This document shows positions 37,215-46,098 of a DNA stretch of 64,000 bases, one piece after another. The stretch comes from Loktanella sp. (GTDB taxonomy: Bacteria; Pseudomonadota; Alphaproteobacteria; Rhodobacterales; Rhodobacteraceae), in NCBI GenBank assembly GCA_017390475.1, contig JAFPBO010000001.1, forward strand, positions 62,001-126,000. Reading direction: 5' to 3'. The position numbers were made by a program, and so were the translations under genes. The notes below the pieces were generated by a model, which saw only the letters and a list, made by a program, of their open reading frames with translations, searched no databases and was not told the origin of the DNA. How positions within the stretch are numbered: position 1 is the first letter of the stretch; the number at the start of each line of letters is the position of its first letter.

Positions 37215-38994
37215 GCGAAGCCGTCGTCTCATCGCCCAGCACGATAGCCCGCCCATGTGGGGTGCGCATCGTTGCCGCGGCGCTCAGGCGCCCATCCGCG
37301 CCGCGCGCTGCGGTGGTGATGCGCCCGACACTACCTGCGGGCACGCGGGTCACAATATGACCCGCAGCTTCCAAAGCGCGCAATGTTGCCTCTGGCAGAT
37401 TGTCTTCGGCGACGACACCGCCCGGCTGCCGGGATCTGGGATAGAAAGACGCGGGCATATGCGTGGTATGGAACATCGGCGCATCTGCGGCCTGTTGCAG
37501 GTCCATGCCGTGATGGACGTGACGCAGCCAGAACAGCAATTGCCATTGGTCCTGCTGGTCGCCACCGGGCGTGCCGAAACTGATCCGCCGCCCGTCGCGA
37601 TGCCAGGCAAGACTGGGTGACAAGGTGGTCCGTGGCCGTTTACCGGGTGCCAGCGCGCCGACAGCAGCTTCATCCAGCCAATACATCTGCGCGCGGGAAT
37701 TGAGGCAGAACCCCAGCCCTGCCACGATGGGTGAACTTTGCAGCCACCCGCCTGACGGCGTCGCTGACACCATATTGCCATGCCGGTCAATCACATCCAG
37801 ATGTACCGTGTCGCCCCGCGGTGCGGTCGCCAGATGTGCCATTGTCGGTTCGTAGACAGCACCTTCCGGCAAGCTCAGCCGGTCAAGCATCGCCTGCACC
37901 TGCGCCACCTGCGGCGCAAAGCCATCCAGAACCCCAGGGCGCAGGTCATGATCCGCTTTTTCGCCGATCAAGGCACGGCGCGTTGAATTATACGCCGTGG
38001 ACAGCAGACCATCCATTGGCACCGGGGCATGATCAGGGTCAGTATAATAGATTTCCCGATCCGCCAGCGCCAGTTTCTGCGCCTCGATCACCAGATGCGC
38101 AAACTCAGGCCCCAACGGGTCCAGCGCCGCCAGATTATCACCCGCCAGCAAGGCCAATGTCTGTAGCAGCACCGGCCCTTGTCCCCAAGGCCCGGTCTTG
38201 GCGATGGTCCAGCCGTGATAGTCAAAGGTTTGGGGGGCTTCAAAATGTGCGGCATAGCCCGCCATGTCGGTGGCAGTCAGCACGCCTGCATGTAGTGTTC
38301 CGCTGGCATCCATCGCTTTGGTTTCGGCGCAAAACGCGCCGATCCGTTCGGCGATAAAGCCGCGGTAGAAACAATCCCGCGCGGCATCAATCCGTGCTTC
38401 ACGGGTCGGGCCTTGCGCTTCTGCCACGACGCGCTGCCATGTTGCTGCCAGGTCAGGGTTGGTGAACAGCGCACCTTTTTCGGGCAGCTTGCCATTCGGT
38501 GCCCAAACAGCGGCAGAGCTGGGCCAATGTTCGCGAAAGAAATCCGCCAGCCCCGCAATCGTATCCACCGCACGGTCCAGCATCACATGGCCATTGGCAG
38601 CCAGATCAATTGCCGGGGCCATGATCTCGGCCAGCTCCATCGTGCCGTGATCGCGCAGCATCAGCATCCAGCCGTCAAAGGCACCGGGGATCACCGTGGC
38701 GAGCAGCCCGTCTCCGGGGATCAGTTCCAACCCCTGTACGCGATAATGTGCAATGGTTGCACCGGCAGGAGCCGCACCTTGCGCACAAAGCACTGTCGCT
38801 TTGCCGTCTTTCCACAAGATGGCGGGCAGATCACCACCCGGCCCATTCAAATGCGGTTCCACCACTTGCAGAACCAGCCCGGCAGCGACGGCCGCATCAA
38901 AGGCGTTGCCACCATCGCGCAGGATTTGCGCCCCGGCCTCGGTGGCAAGATAATGGGTCGAGGCGATAGCCCCGTTCACGGGATCACTTTGCAT
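37192..38994 (-). CDS. Gamma-glutamyltransferase-family protein (second copy)
   Basis: A 600-residue Ntn-hydrolase. The expected catalytic Thr is T396 in APRGDTVHLDVID. Other blocks: AFDAAVAAGLVLQVVEPHLNGPGGD, VIPGAFDGWM, GPWGQGPVLLQTL and SFGTPGGDQQDQWQ. There is no signal peptide. It is the last gene of an oligopeptide-type ABC importer operon (TGATG overlap with the DppC-like gene), which suggests cleavage of imported gamma-glutamyl peptides such as glutathione. Only distantly like the copy at 13710-15296. Confidence 0.9.
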   Translation of the reverse strand: MQSDPVNGAIASTHYLATEAGAQILRDGGNAFDAAVAAGLVLQVVEPHLNGPGGDLPAILWKDGKATVLCAQGAAPAGATIAHYRVQGLELIPGDGLLATVIPGAFDGWMLMLRDHGTMELAEIMAPAIDLAANGHVMLDRAVDTIAGLADFFREHWPSSAAVWAPNGKLPEKGALFTNPDLAATWQRVVAEAQGPTREARIDAARDCFYRGFIAERIGAFCAETKAMDASGTLHAGVLTATDMAGYAAHFEAPQTFDYHGWTIAKTGPWGQGPVLLQTLALLAGDNLAALDPLGPEFAHLVIEAQKLALADREIYYTDPDHAPVPMDGLLSTAYNSTRRALIGEKADHDLRPGVLDGFAPQVAQVQAMLDRLSLPEGAVYEPTMAHLATAPRGDTVHLDVIDRHGNMVSATPSGGWLQSSPIVAGLGFCLNSRAQMYWLDEAAVGALAPGKRPRTTLSPSLAWHRDGRRISFGTPGGDQQDQWQLLFWLRHVHHGMDLQQAADAPMFHTTHMPASFYPRSRQPGGVVAEDNLPEATLRALEAAGHIVTRVPAGSVGRITTAARGADGRLSAAATMRTPHGRAIVLGDETTASPNARPRR

Positions 38995-39872
38995 CAGGTT
39001 TCTTTCGGATCAAGCGCGTCGCGCAGACCGTCGCCCAACAGGTTAAAGCCCATCACGACCATAAAGATCGCAGCACCCGGCCACAGCGCCATCCAAGGGG
39101 CCTGGCTCAGGAAATTGCGCGCGGTGGCCAGCATTGACCCCCAGCTAGGTTGCGGCGCTTGCTGACCTAGGCCCAGAAACGACAAGGCCGCTTCGGCGAT
39201 AATCGCAGTGGCAATCGTCAGCGTCGCCTGCACCAGAATGGGCGGGAACACATTGGGCAGAATGTAATGCGACATGATCCGCGTATGCCCCAGGCCAATG
39301 GCGCGGGCGCCTTCGACGTAGTCCTCGGTCTTGACCGACAGGACCTGCCCACGGGTCAGGCGGATAAATATCGGCACGGCGGAAAGGCCGATGGCGATCA
39401 TCGCGTTGGTCAGGCTTGGCCCAAGGAACGCGGCCAGCGCGATGGCCATGATCAGGAACGGCATCGCCAGCAGCGCATCGGTGGCCCGTGCGATGATCTG
39501 ATCAGTCCAGCCGCCGAAATACCCCGCGATCACGCCCAAAGGCACGCCCACAGCCATCGCGATCAGGACTGAAATCACGCCCGCCATCAGTGACGCTCGC
39601 GCGCCCCAGACCATGCGCGACAGGATATCGCGGCCAATCTCATCCGTGCCCATCCAATGTTCGGCGGATGGGGCCAACCGGATTTTGCCCCAGTCGGTCA
39701 AGGTTGGATCAGGGATCGGTAGGATCGGCGCCAGTAGCGCGATGATGATGAACACCACCACGACAAAGCCGCCGACCATGGCGCTTTTGTTCTTTTTCAG
39801 CTTGCCCCAGGTGCGGTTGCGCCGGGGCGCGGGGGCCGCCTCGTGAGAGGTCAGGGTCACAGCAGCAGTCAT
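38994..39872 (-). CDS. Oligopeptide ABC importer, permease (DppC-like), second system
   Basis: A 292-residue permease. N-terminal NKSAMVGGFVVVVFIIIALLAP span, periplasmic MGTDEIGRDILSRMVWGAR, coupling region EGARAIGLGHTRIM and the C-terminal NLLGDGLRDALDPKET, all typical. Overlaps the DppB-like gene by 4 nt. Part of the GntR-DppD-DppF-SBP-DppB-DppC-GGT operon. Confidence 0.93.
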   Translation of the reverse strand: MTAAVTLTSHEAAPAPRRNRTWGKLKKNKSAMVGGFVVVVFIIIALLAPILPIPDPTLTDWGKIRLAPSAEHWMGTDEIGRDILSRMVWGARASLMAGVISVLIAMAVGVPLGVIAGYFGGWTDQIIARATDALLAMPFLIMAIALAAFLGPSLTNAMIAIGLSAVPIFIRLTRGQVLSVKTEDYVEGARAIGLGHTRIMSHYILPNVFPPILVQATLTIATAIIAEAALSFLGLGQQAPQPSWGSMLATARNFLSQAPWMALWPGAAIFMVVMGFNLLGDGLRDALDPKET

Positions 39873-40816
39873 ATCGTGGCCCTCATGCGGGGGTTGAGCA
39901 GGACATAGGCGACATCCGCCAAAAGGTTGATCAGGATAAACCCGGTTGCGGTGACCAGAACGACGCCTTGCACCACCGCGTAATCACGGTTGAACACGGC
40001 ATCCACGATCATCTTGCCAAAGCCGGGGATGGTGAAAATCTGCTCGGTCAGCACGGCACCGGCCAGCAATTCGCCAAACATGATCGCCGACAGCGTCACG
40101 ATGGGCAGCAGCGCGTTGCGGAAGGCATGGCGGCGGATCACCACCTTTTCGCGTAGCCCCTTGGCGCGGGCAGTGCGCACATAATCGGCCTGCAACACGC
40201 CCAGCATGGACGACCTTGTGTGCCGCATCAATGTTGCAGCCAAAGCGGTGCCGAGCACGATCGAGGGCATCAGCATGGTCTGGAAACTGCGTACCGGATC
40301 AACCCATGGGCTTTCGTAGCCAGAGGCAGGCAACCAACCCAGATTGACCGAAATCAGCAGGATCATCATGATCCCCAGCCAGAAATTCGGGATCGACAGG
40401 CCCGACAGTGCCACGAAATTCGCCAGATAGTCCCAGAACGTGCCTTTGCGGACCGCTGACATCACGCCCGCAGGAATCCCGATCAGCGTCGCAAAGATCA
40501 TCGACATCACCGCCAGTTGCAGCGTCACAGGCAGCTTTTGCGCGATCAGTTCGGTCACTGGCAGGCCAGTGCGCAAGGAAATCCCCAGATCGCCACGCAG
40601 CACATCCATCAGCCAATAGAGATATTGAAAAATCAACGGATCATTCAGCCGGTATTGTTCGCGCAGAAAGGCGATGGTCTCAGGGTCACGGCTTTCACCG
40701 GCCAGCACCAGAATCGGATCGCCGGGCAGCAGTTTTTGCAGCATGAACACAAAAATCGACACCAAAAGCAGCGTCGGTATGGCAATCAGCACGCGGTTGG
40801 CGATGTAGCGCAGCAT
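39869..40816 (-). CDS. Oligopeptide ABC importer, permease (DppB-like), second system
   Basis: A 315-residue permease beginning MLRYIANRVLIAIPTLLLVS. It shows the family GDPILVLAGE, YRLNDPLIFQYLYWL and the coupling segment DYVRTARAKGLREKVVIRRHAFRNALLP. It follows the binding protein after 72 bases that hold a hairpin. Confidence 0.93.
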   Translation of the reverse strand: MLRYIANRVLIAIPTLLLVSIFVFMLQKLLPGDPILVLAGESRDPETIAFLREQYRLNDPLIFQYLYWLMDVLRGDLGISLRTGLPVTELIAQKLPVTLQLAVMSMIFATLIGIPAGVMSAVRKGTFWDYLANFVALSGLSIPNFWLGIMMILLISVNLGWLPASGYESPWVDPVRSFQTMLMPSIVLGTALAATLMRHTRSSMLGVLQADYVRTARAKGLREKVVIRRHAFRNALLPIVTLSAIMFGELLAGAVLTEQIFTIPGFGKMIVDAVFNRDYAVVQGVVLVTATGFILINLLADVAYVLLNPRMRATI

Positions 40817-40840
40817 CTTGGCGGGGACCTTTCTGGATGG

Positions 40841-40868
40841 GTCCCGCCCGCTCTGATGCGGACGGGAC
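40841..40868 (-). promoter_or_regulatory. Intercistronic stem-loop after the second peptide-binding protein gene
   Basis: GTCCCGCCCGC (40841-40851) pairs with GCGGACGGGAC (40858-40868), with one wobble on the transcribed strand and a six-base loop. Placed between the binding-protein stop and the DppB start, like the hairpin at 3578-3615. Probably raises binding-protein over permease levels; role inferred. Confidence 0.6.
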
Positions 40869-40888
40869 GGTCAGTTTAGCGCAAAGGT

Positions 40889-42394
40889 TTACCCTTGCAC
40901 GCCACGCAGACGGATGATGCCGTCGGCATAAGGCTCGAACCCTTCGATACCGTCACGCAGGGTGTAGAAATATTTGATGTGATACAAATAGATCAGCGGC
41001 AGGTCTTCTTTCAGGATATCGCGGGTCTGATCATAAAGCGCCTTGCGGGCTTCAGGGTCAGGTTCTGCGCGGGCCTCTGCCAGCAACGCATCGATTTCTT
41101 CGTTGCGATAATGCTGGTCGTTATTGGCGCCTTCGCTACCGACAAAGGCACTGATGTTGGCATCGGGATCGATCCGACCAGACCAGCCCTGCTGGGACAT
41201 ATCAAAGTTGCCCTGCACGTTTTCGGACAGCAATGTCGCGAATTCCGTCGCACGCAGGGTGATTTCAAAGCCTGCCTCCGCAGCCATGGCCTGAATGACC
41301 TGACCTTGTTGCATAGCGACAGGCGCGTTGCCGGTCTGCATCTCGATGCGCAGCGGGGTCTCTACCCCGGCTTCGGCCAGCAATTCGCGGGCGCGTTCGA
41401 CATCGCGTGCCGGCACAGGATCACTTTCGTCATACCAGGTGGTGCCGGGTGCGGCCCATTGGTTGCCGACGACATATTCGCCTTCAAACACAACCTGGTT
41501 CAGCGCTTCGCGGTCGATGGACAGGGACAGTGCCTGACGCACACGTGGATCAGACCCAAGCGGACCTTCGGACCGGGGGCCGTTGCCGACATTGATCGTG
41601 ATGCCCTGATAACCGATGTTGGGCACTTCAAACAATTGCAGACGGCTGTCGTCACGGATGCTGGGCACGTCAGAAGGGGCGGTCCGTTCGATCATGTCCA
41701 GATCGCCCGAACGGACGTTCGCCAGACGCACAGTCGTGTCGGGGATCGGCTGATAGATCACGCGGTCGTAATGGTATTCATCCGCTTCCCAGTAATCAGC
41801 GAATTTTTCCAGTACGATCCGGTCACCTTCGACACGTTCGGCAAAGGCATAGGGGCCTGTGCAAACAGGAGCGGCACCGAAACGATCACCGGCCGCCTCC
41901 GCCGCATCGGGTGAATACATCCGGCCTGCGTGGTGGGCCAGCTGTGCCAGCAAGGTCACGTCAGGGCCGTTCAGCGTGAGGGTCAGCTCATGCTCTCCGG
42001 TGGCCTCGGCGGTGGCGATGGATGACAGCTCTGCCCGGCGATTGCTGGTTGGCATATTGATATTGCGATCTAGCACACGCATGGCGGATTCAGCATTGAA
42101 GGGCGTGCCATCGTGATGCGTGACACCTTCGCGCAGCATCAGGGTCAGCGTCAGACCATCCTCGGACCAGGTCCAGTCAGTCGCCAGTTCGGGAATGATT
42201 TCCATATCGGTATTGGTGTTGAACAGCCGGTCGCACAGCGATTCATAGACCAGCGACGACACGAACGTCCGCGACTGTGCCGGATCAAGCGAATCCGGGT
42301 CTTCGTTCAGGCCGATCCGCAGATCGGCGGCTGCGGCCATGCTGCCCAGGGCAACAGTGCTCAGCAGCGTGGTCATCATTGTGGTTATTTTCAT
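40889..42394 (-). CDS. ABC importer substrate-binding protein, SBP_bac_5 family, second system
   Basis: A 501-residue periplasmic binding protein with signal peptide MKITTMMTTLLSTVALGSMA then AAADLRIG. Family blocks: NEDPDSLDPAQSRTFVSSLVYESLCD, LTLMLREGVTHHDGTPFNAESAM and YVVGNQWAAPGTTW. The GGGAG site before 42394 selects this start over the open frame to 42616. It resembles glutathione or dipeptide receptors (GsiB/DppA type) and shares an operon with a gamma-glutamyltransferase. Confidence 0.92.
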   Translation of the reverse strand: MKITTMMTTLLSTVALGSMAAAADLRIGLNEDPDSLDPAQSRTFVSSLVYESLCDRLFNTNTDMEIIPELATDWTWSEDGLTLTLMLREGVTHHDGTPFNAESAMRVLDRNINMPTSNRRAELSSIATAEATGEHELTLTLNGPDVTLLAQLAHHAGRMYSPDAAEAAGDRFGAAPVCTGPYAFAERVEGDRIVLEKFADYWEADEYHYDRVIYQPIPDTTVRLANVRSGDLDMIERTAPSDVPSIRDDSRLQLFEVPNIGYQGITINVGNGPRSEGPLGSDPRVRQALSLSIDREALNQVVFEGEYVVGNQWAAPGTTWYDESDPVPARDVERARELLAEAGVETPLRIEMQTGNAPVAMQQGQVIQAMAAEAGFEITLRATEFATLLSENVQGNFDMSQQGWSGRIDPDANISAFVGSEGANNDQHYRNEEIDALLAEARAEPDPEARKALYDQTRDILKEDLPLIYLYHIKYFYTLRDGIEGFEPYADGIIRLRGVQG

Positions 42395-42417
42395 CGAAAT
42401 CTCCCGGTTATTGACGG

Positions 42418-43488
42418 TTATTGAGCAGCAGCCTTGCTGGCTGCATCGCGATAAAGCGCAAAACGCGCTTCGGTTGCCGCACTGCGCGGTGCAGTGGCGA
42501 CGGCGTCTGACCCCATGGCTGGCAGGTCTTGCCAATGGTGGCAGGCGGTCTGATGCTTCCCGTTGGTATCCAGCGCGGGATGCGTTGTTTTGCAGATATC
42601 CGTGGCATGCGGACACCGTGTGTGAAATTTACAGCCTGCAGGCGGGTTGGCAGGCGATGGAATATCGCCACCCAACGCCGCCATCGGGCCGCGTCCGCCC
42701 GGCATCGGCACCGGAATCGCGGTCAGCAGGGCGCGCGTATAGGGGTGGCGCGGCGACTGGAACAGTTCCTCGGTCGTGGCCAGTTCGACGACTTCGCCCA
42801 GATACATCACTGCGACACGATCAGCCATGTGGCGGATCACTGACAGATCATGCGCGATGATGATCAGGGTCAGGCCGAAGTCATCCTTGAGGTCTTCCAG
42901 CAGGTTCACGATCTGCGCCTGCACTGATACATCCAGCGCCGACACCGGTTCATCCCCGATCAGCAGTTTCGGGCCAGAGGCCAGCGCGCGGGCCACACAG
43001 ATCCGTTGGCGTTGACCACCCGAAAATTCATGCGGATAACGGTCGGCATAATCAGGGCGCAACCCGACCTTGCGCAACAGATCAGCGACTTTTTCGCGGC
43101 GCTGTTTGCGGTTCAGCTTGGTGTGGATCAACAGCGGTTCACCGACAATCGCCTCGACGGTCATGCGCGGGTTCAACGATGAAAACGGGTCCTGAAAGAT
43201 GAACTGCATCTGCGACCGCAGCTTGCGCATTGCAGCTGCAGGCAGCTTGGTCAGGTCTTGCCCGTCATAGACGACCTGTCCTTCGGACGGGTCCAACAGG
43301 CGCAACAACAGCCGGGCAAGGGTCGATTTTCCGCAACCGGATTCACCGACGATGGCAAAGGTTTCACCTTTATTGACCGACAGCGATACGCCGTTGACCG
43401 CATGGATCGTCGTCGATGCGCCAACAAGGCCAGAGCCGGTAACGAACCTTTTGTGCAGGTCTGTGGTGGTCAGGATCGCGTCAGTCAT
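42418..43488 (-). CDS. Oligopeptide ABC importer, ATP-binding subunit (DppF-like), second system
   Basis: A 356-residue ATPase. Walker [28 protein letters not shown], signature FSGGQRQR, Walker B LLIGDEPVSALDV and H-loop IAHDLS, followed by the oligopeptide C-terminal Cys motif (GCKFHTRCPHATDIC). The ATG at 43488 overlaps the DppD-like stop (ATGA). The open frame upstream to 43587 is ignored for that reason. Confidence 0.93.
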   Translation of the reverse strand: MTDAILTTTDLHKRFVTGSGLVGASTTIHAVNGVSLSVNKGETFAIVGESGCGKSTLARLLLRLLDPSEGQVVYDGQDLTKLPAAAMRKLRSQMQFIFQDPFSSLNPRMTVEAIVGEPLLIHTKLNRKQRREKVADLLRKVGLRPDYADRYPHEFSGGQRQRICVARALASGPKLLIGDEPVSALDVSVQAQIVNLLEDLKDDFGLTLIIIAHDLSVIRHMADRVAVMYLGEVVELATTEELFQSPRHPYTRALLTAIPVPMPGGRGPMAALGGDIPSPANPPAGCKFHTRCPHATDICKTTHPALDTNGKHQTACHHWQDLPAMGSDAVATAPRSAATEARFALYRDAASKAAAQ

Positions 43489-44498
43489 GCGGCACCTTTG
43501 GCGAAATGGGTTTCCAGCGGCGCTTTGATGCAGGCGACGTGATGCTTTGGCGTCACCGCCAGATTGGCAGGGCGGGCCGCATCGCATTCTGCCGTGGCAA
43601 AAGGACAGCGGGTCGCGAAACGACAGCCCGGCGGCATGTTTTCTGGCACCGGCACTGACCCGGGAATAGTCATCAGCCGCGATGCGCCCTGCACACGGCC
43701 GGATAATGCGGGCATCGACCCCATCAGACCCAGCGTATAGGGATGCTGCGGATCGGTGAAAATATCCTGCACAGAGCCGGATTCGACCACCCGTCCGGCA
43801 TACATGACCGCCACATCATCGGCAATTTCAGCCACAACACCCAGATCATGGGTGATCATCAGCATCGCGGCACCGGTTTCCTGCAACAGATCACGCATCA
43901 GATCAAGGATCTGCGCCTGAATGGTCACGTCAAGCGCCGTCGTCGGTTCGTCCGCGATCAGCAGGGCCGGATCATTCGCCAGGGCCATCGCGATCATGAC
44001 ACGCTGGCGCATACCGCCGGACAATTGATGCGGATATTCGTCCAGACGCTTGGCGGCGGCAGGCATCCGCACCAGATCGAACATCTCGAGCGCCCGCGCA
44101 CGGGCATCCTCGACTGAACATTGGCGGTGACGACGCACCGCCTCGGCAACTTGTTCGCCGATGGTAAAGACCGGGTTCAGCGCTGTCATCGGTTCCTGAA
44201 AAATCATCGCGATGCTGTTGCCGCGCAGGGATTCCATCCGCGTGACATTGTAGTCCAGCAAATTGTCACCGCGAAACAGCACCTGCCCGTTGGTCACGGT
44301 CGCGGCCTTTTTGGGAAGCAACCCCATCGTCGCCAATGATGTCACGGATTTGCCGCAGCCCGATTCCCCGACCAACGCCAATGTGCGTCCGGGATTGATC
44401 GACAGGCTGACGCGGTCAATCAGGTCAATCGGCTGGCCTTGAAAGCGGATCGACAGATCGCGCAGTTCCAGCGTCGGCGTCGCGGTTTCAGACGTCAT
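43485..44498 (-). CDS. Oligopeptide ABC importer, ATP-binding subunit (DppD-like), second system
   Basis: A 337-residue ATPase with Walker [26 protein letters not shown], signature LSGGMRQR, Walker [15 protein letters not shown]-loop ITHDLG and the C-terminal [15 protein letters not shown] pattern. It overlaps the GntR regulator by 11 nt, so the regulator and importer are one transcript. Confidence 0.93.
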   Translation of the reverse strand: MTSETATPTLELRDLSIRFQGQPIDLIDRVSLSINPGRTLALVGESGCGKSVTSLATMGLLPKKAATVTNGQVLFRGDNLLDYNVTRMESLRGNSIAMIFQEPMTALNPVFTIGEQVAEAVRRHRQCSVEDARARALEMFDLVRMPAAAKRLDEYPHQLSGGMRQRVMIAMALANDPALLIADEPTTALDVTIQAQILDLMRDLLQETGAAMLMITHDLGVVAEIADDVAVMYAGRVVESGSVQDIFTDPQHPYTLGLMGSMPALSGRVQGASRLMTIPGSVPVPENMPPGCRFATRCPFATAECDAARPANLAVTPKHHVACIKAPLETHFAKGAA

Positions 44499-45273
44499 GG
44501 CTGGTCATTTCCTCTTGGTTATATTGTAGAAGGAGTGTGTAAAGATCGGTCAGGTGATCGCGCATCGCCTGCGCGGCGGCTGCCCCATCGCCCGCTTCCA
44601 TTGCGGCCAGAATGCGGCGGTGTTCGGTCTGGGCATAGCCTGCGCTGATCCGGTGACGGCTGTTCAGGCTGGTGCGCAACCGCAGCAGGCCCTTATCATG
44701 GCGCCAGGCGTTGAGCCGGTCAAACAGCGACAATAGCAGCGGATTGGCCGCCGCCTGCGCGATCTCGCGGTGCAGGGTGCTGTCCCATAGATCAGCGCTG
44801 TCAACATCTTCGGCACTGCCGATCCGGTCGATACAGGTCGCGATCCGGCGCAGCACATCCGGCGAGGCGCGCTGCGCCGCCAGACGCGCCAGCGAGGGCT
44901 CCAGCGCCAGACGTGCCTCGATCAGGTTCAGCAGACCGGCGGGGCTGGCGCTGATCGTATCGCTTTGCAATGGCGGCAAATCCTGCGGTGGTCCGGTGAA
45001 CGTGCCCGCGCCTTGCCGCCGCCAGATCAGGCCTTCGGTTTCCAGCACTTCCAAAGCACGGCGGATCTCGCGGCGGCCCAGTCCGAGCTGCGCAGCTAGG
45101 TCGCGTTCGGTCGGCAGTTTTTGGCCCGGTGCGGCACTGGGCGACACCACGATCGCGCGCAGACGTTCCAACGCGATGGCTGAACTGTCCGCCAGGACAG
45201 CAGGATCATCGACCGCATCCTTGCGGTCTGAATGGGACAGATCGTCCGGCGTTAAGGGTGAACCATTAGACAT
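44488..45273 (-). CDS. FCD-type GntR regulator of the second peptide importer operon
   Basis: A 261-residue regulator. The winged helix (about 30-95) contains LPTERDLAAQLGLGRREIRRALEVLETEGLIWRRQGAGTF; the FCD domain follows with EARLALEPSLARLAA and a late QTEHRRILAAMEAGDG helix. First gene of the importer-GGT operon. Its start codon sits in the middle of a perfect inverted repeat (45258-45281), which suggests self-control. Confidence 0.9.
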   Translation of the reverse strand: MSNGSPLTPDDLSHSDRKDAVDDPAVLADSSAIALERLRAIVVSPSAAPGQKLPTERDLAAQLGLGRREIRRALEVLETEGLIWRRQGAGTFTGPPQDLPPLQSDTISASPAGLLNLIEARLALEPSLARLAAQRASPDVLRRIATCIDRIGSAEDVDSADLWDSTLHREIAQAAANPLLLSLFDRLNAWRHDKGLLRLRTSLNSRHRISAGYAQTEHRRILAAMEAGDGAAAAQAMRDHLTDLYTLLLQYNQEEMTSHDV

Positions 45274-45281
45274 TGGTTCAC
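45258..45281. promoter_or_regulatory. Inverted repeat over the GntR start codon, candidate operator
   Basis: GTGAACCA (45258-45265) and TGGTTCAC (45274-45281) are perfect 8-base arms with an 8-base spacer. The start codon of the regulator (45271-45273) falls in the spacer. FadR-type regulators bind TGGT-ACCA-like repeats, so this could be an autoregulatory operator; in RNA it could also hide the start codon. Binding is inferred. Confidence 0.6.
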
Positions 45282-45435
45282 ATTAAGGTTCGTTCTGGAT
45301 TTTGCAACCCGACTTTTGCACGCCGTGCCCGTCCCGCTGCTATAACTATGGCGAGCGGGGCTCTGGTGCCGTCACAACGTGCAAGGCGCATAGAAATCGG
45401 GCGGGATTGTTATGGACAGGCCCGGTCTGGCCGGC

Positions 45436-46098
45436 TCAGCCGGGGGCGCGCAGCAGCAGAATCCGCACTGCCGCCTGCGCAGCGCCAAAGCCATTATCGA
45501 TATTCACCACCGTCAGACCGGGCGCGCAGCTGCCCAAGGCCGAGGTCAAGGCAGCATGTCCGCCTGCGGTGACGCCATGGCCGACCGCAACCGGCAGGGC
45601 GATGATAGGCGACTGGACCAGCCCGGCAAGGACGGAAAACAACGCGCCCTCCATCCCGGCGACGGCAATGATTACGTCAAAACTGCGGATCGTGTCGATC
45701 CGGTCGAGCAGCCGCCACAGACCCGCAACCCCGACATCGGCGATCAGCACACTGTCATGGCCACAAAAGCGCAGGGTGCGGGCCGCTTCGGTCGCGGCGG
45801 GCAGATCGGCCAGCCCGCCGGTCACGATCACAACGCGGGGCTGACCTGACAATGGCGGCAACAGCCCCGCGAATGCGGTGCGCGACACCGGGTCATAATC
45901 CAGCCCGTCGCGCAATTCCGCTGGCAGCGCTTCATATTGGTCGGGTTGCAGCCGGGTCAGCAGCAGGGGGTGGTTCGTCTGCTGCGCCTCGGTCAAAAGC
46001 GCTGTCAGATGGGCGGATGACTTTGCCTCTGCCAGCACTGCTTCGGGAAGGCCGGTGCGCCGGGAACGATCCCAATCCATCAGCGGGGCGGCGGTCAT
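45436..46098 (-). CDS. larB: Nickel-pincer cofactor biosynthesis protein LarB
   Basis: LarB carboxylates and hydrolyses nicotinic acid adenine dinucleotide, the first step to the nickel-pincer nucleotide. This 220-residue protein has the LarB N-terminal part (MDWDRSRRTGLPEAVLAEAK) and a PurE/AIR-carboxylase-like core: VVIVTGGLADLPAATEAARTL, VGVAGLWRLLDRI, VAGMEGALFSVLAGLV and ALPVAVGHG. The ATG at 46098 overlaps the larE stop (ATGA). Last gene of larC-larE-larB. Confidence 0.93.
   Translation of the reverse strand: MTAAPLMDWDRSRRTGLPEAVLAEAKSSAHLTALLTEAQQTNHPLLLTRLQPDQYEALPAELRDGLDYDPVSRTAFAGLLPPLSGQPRVVIVTGGLADLPAATEAARTLRFCGHDSVLIADVGVAGLWRLLDRIDTIRSFDVIIAVAGMEGALFSVLAGLVQSPIIALPVAVGHGVTAGGHAALTSALGSCAPGLTVVNIDNGFGAAQAAVRILLLRAPG

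Noticed and set aside
37192-38994. Second gamma-glutamyltransferase gene as a recent duplication of the first
   Set aside because: The two proteins differ in length and most residues outside the family motifs, so they are old, separate members.
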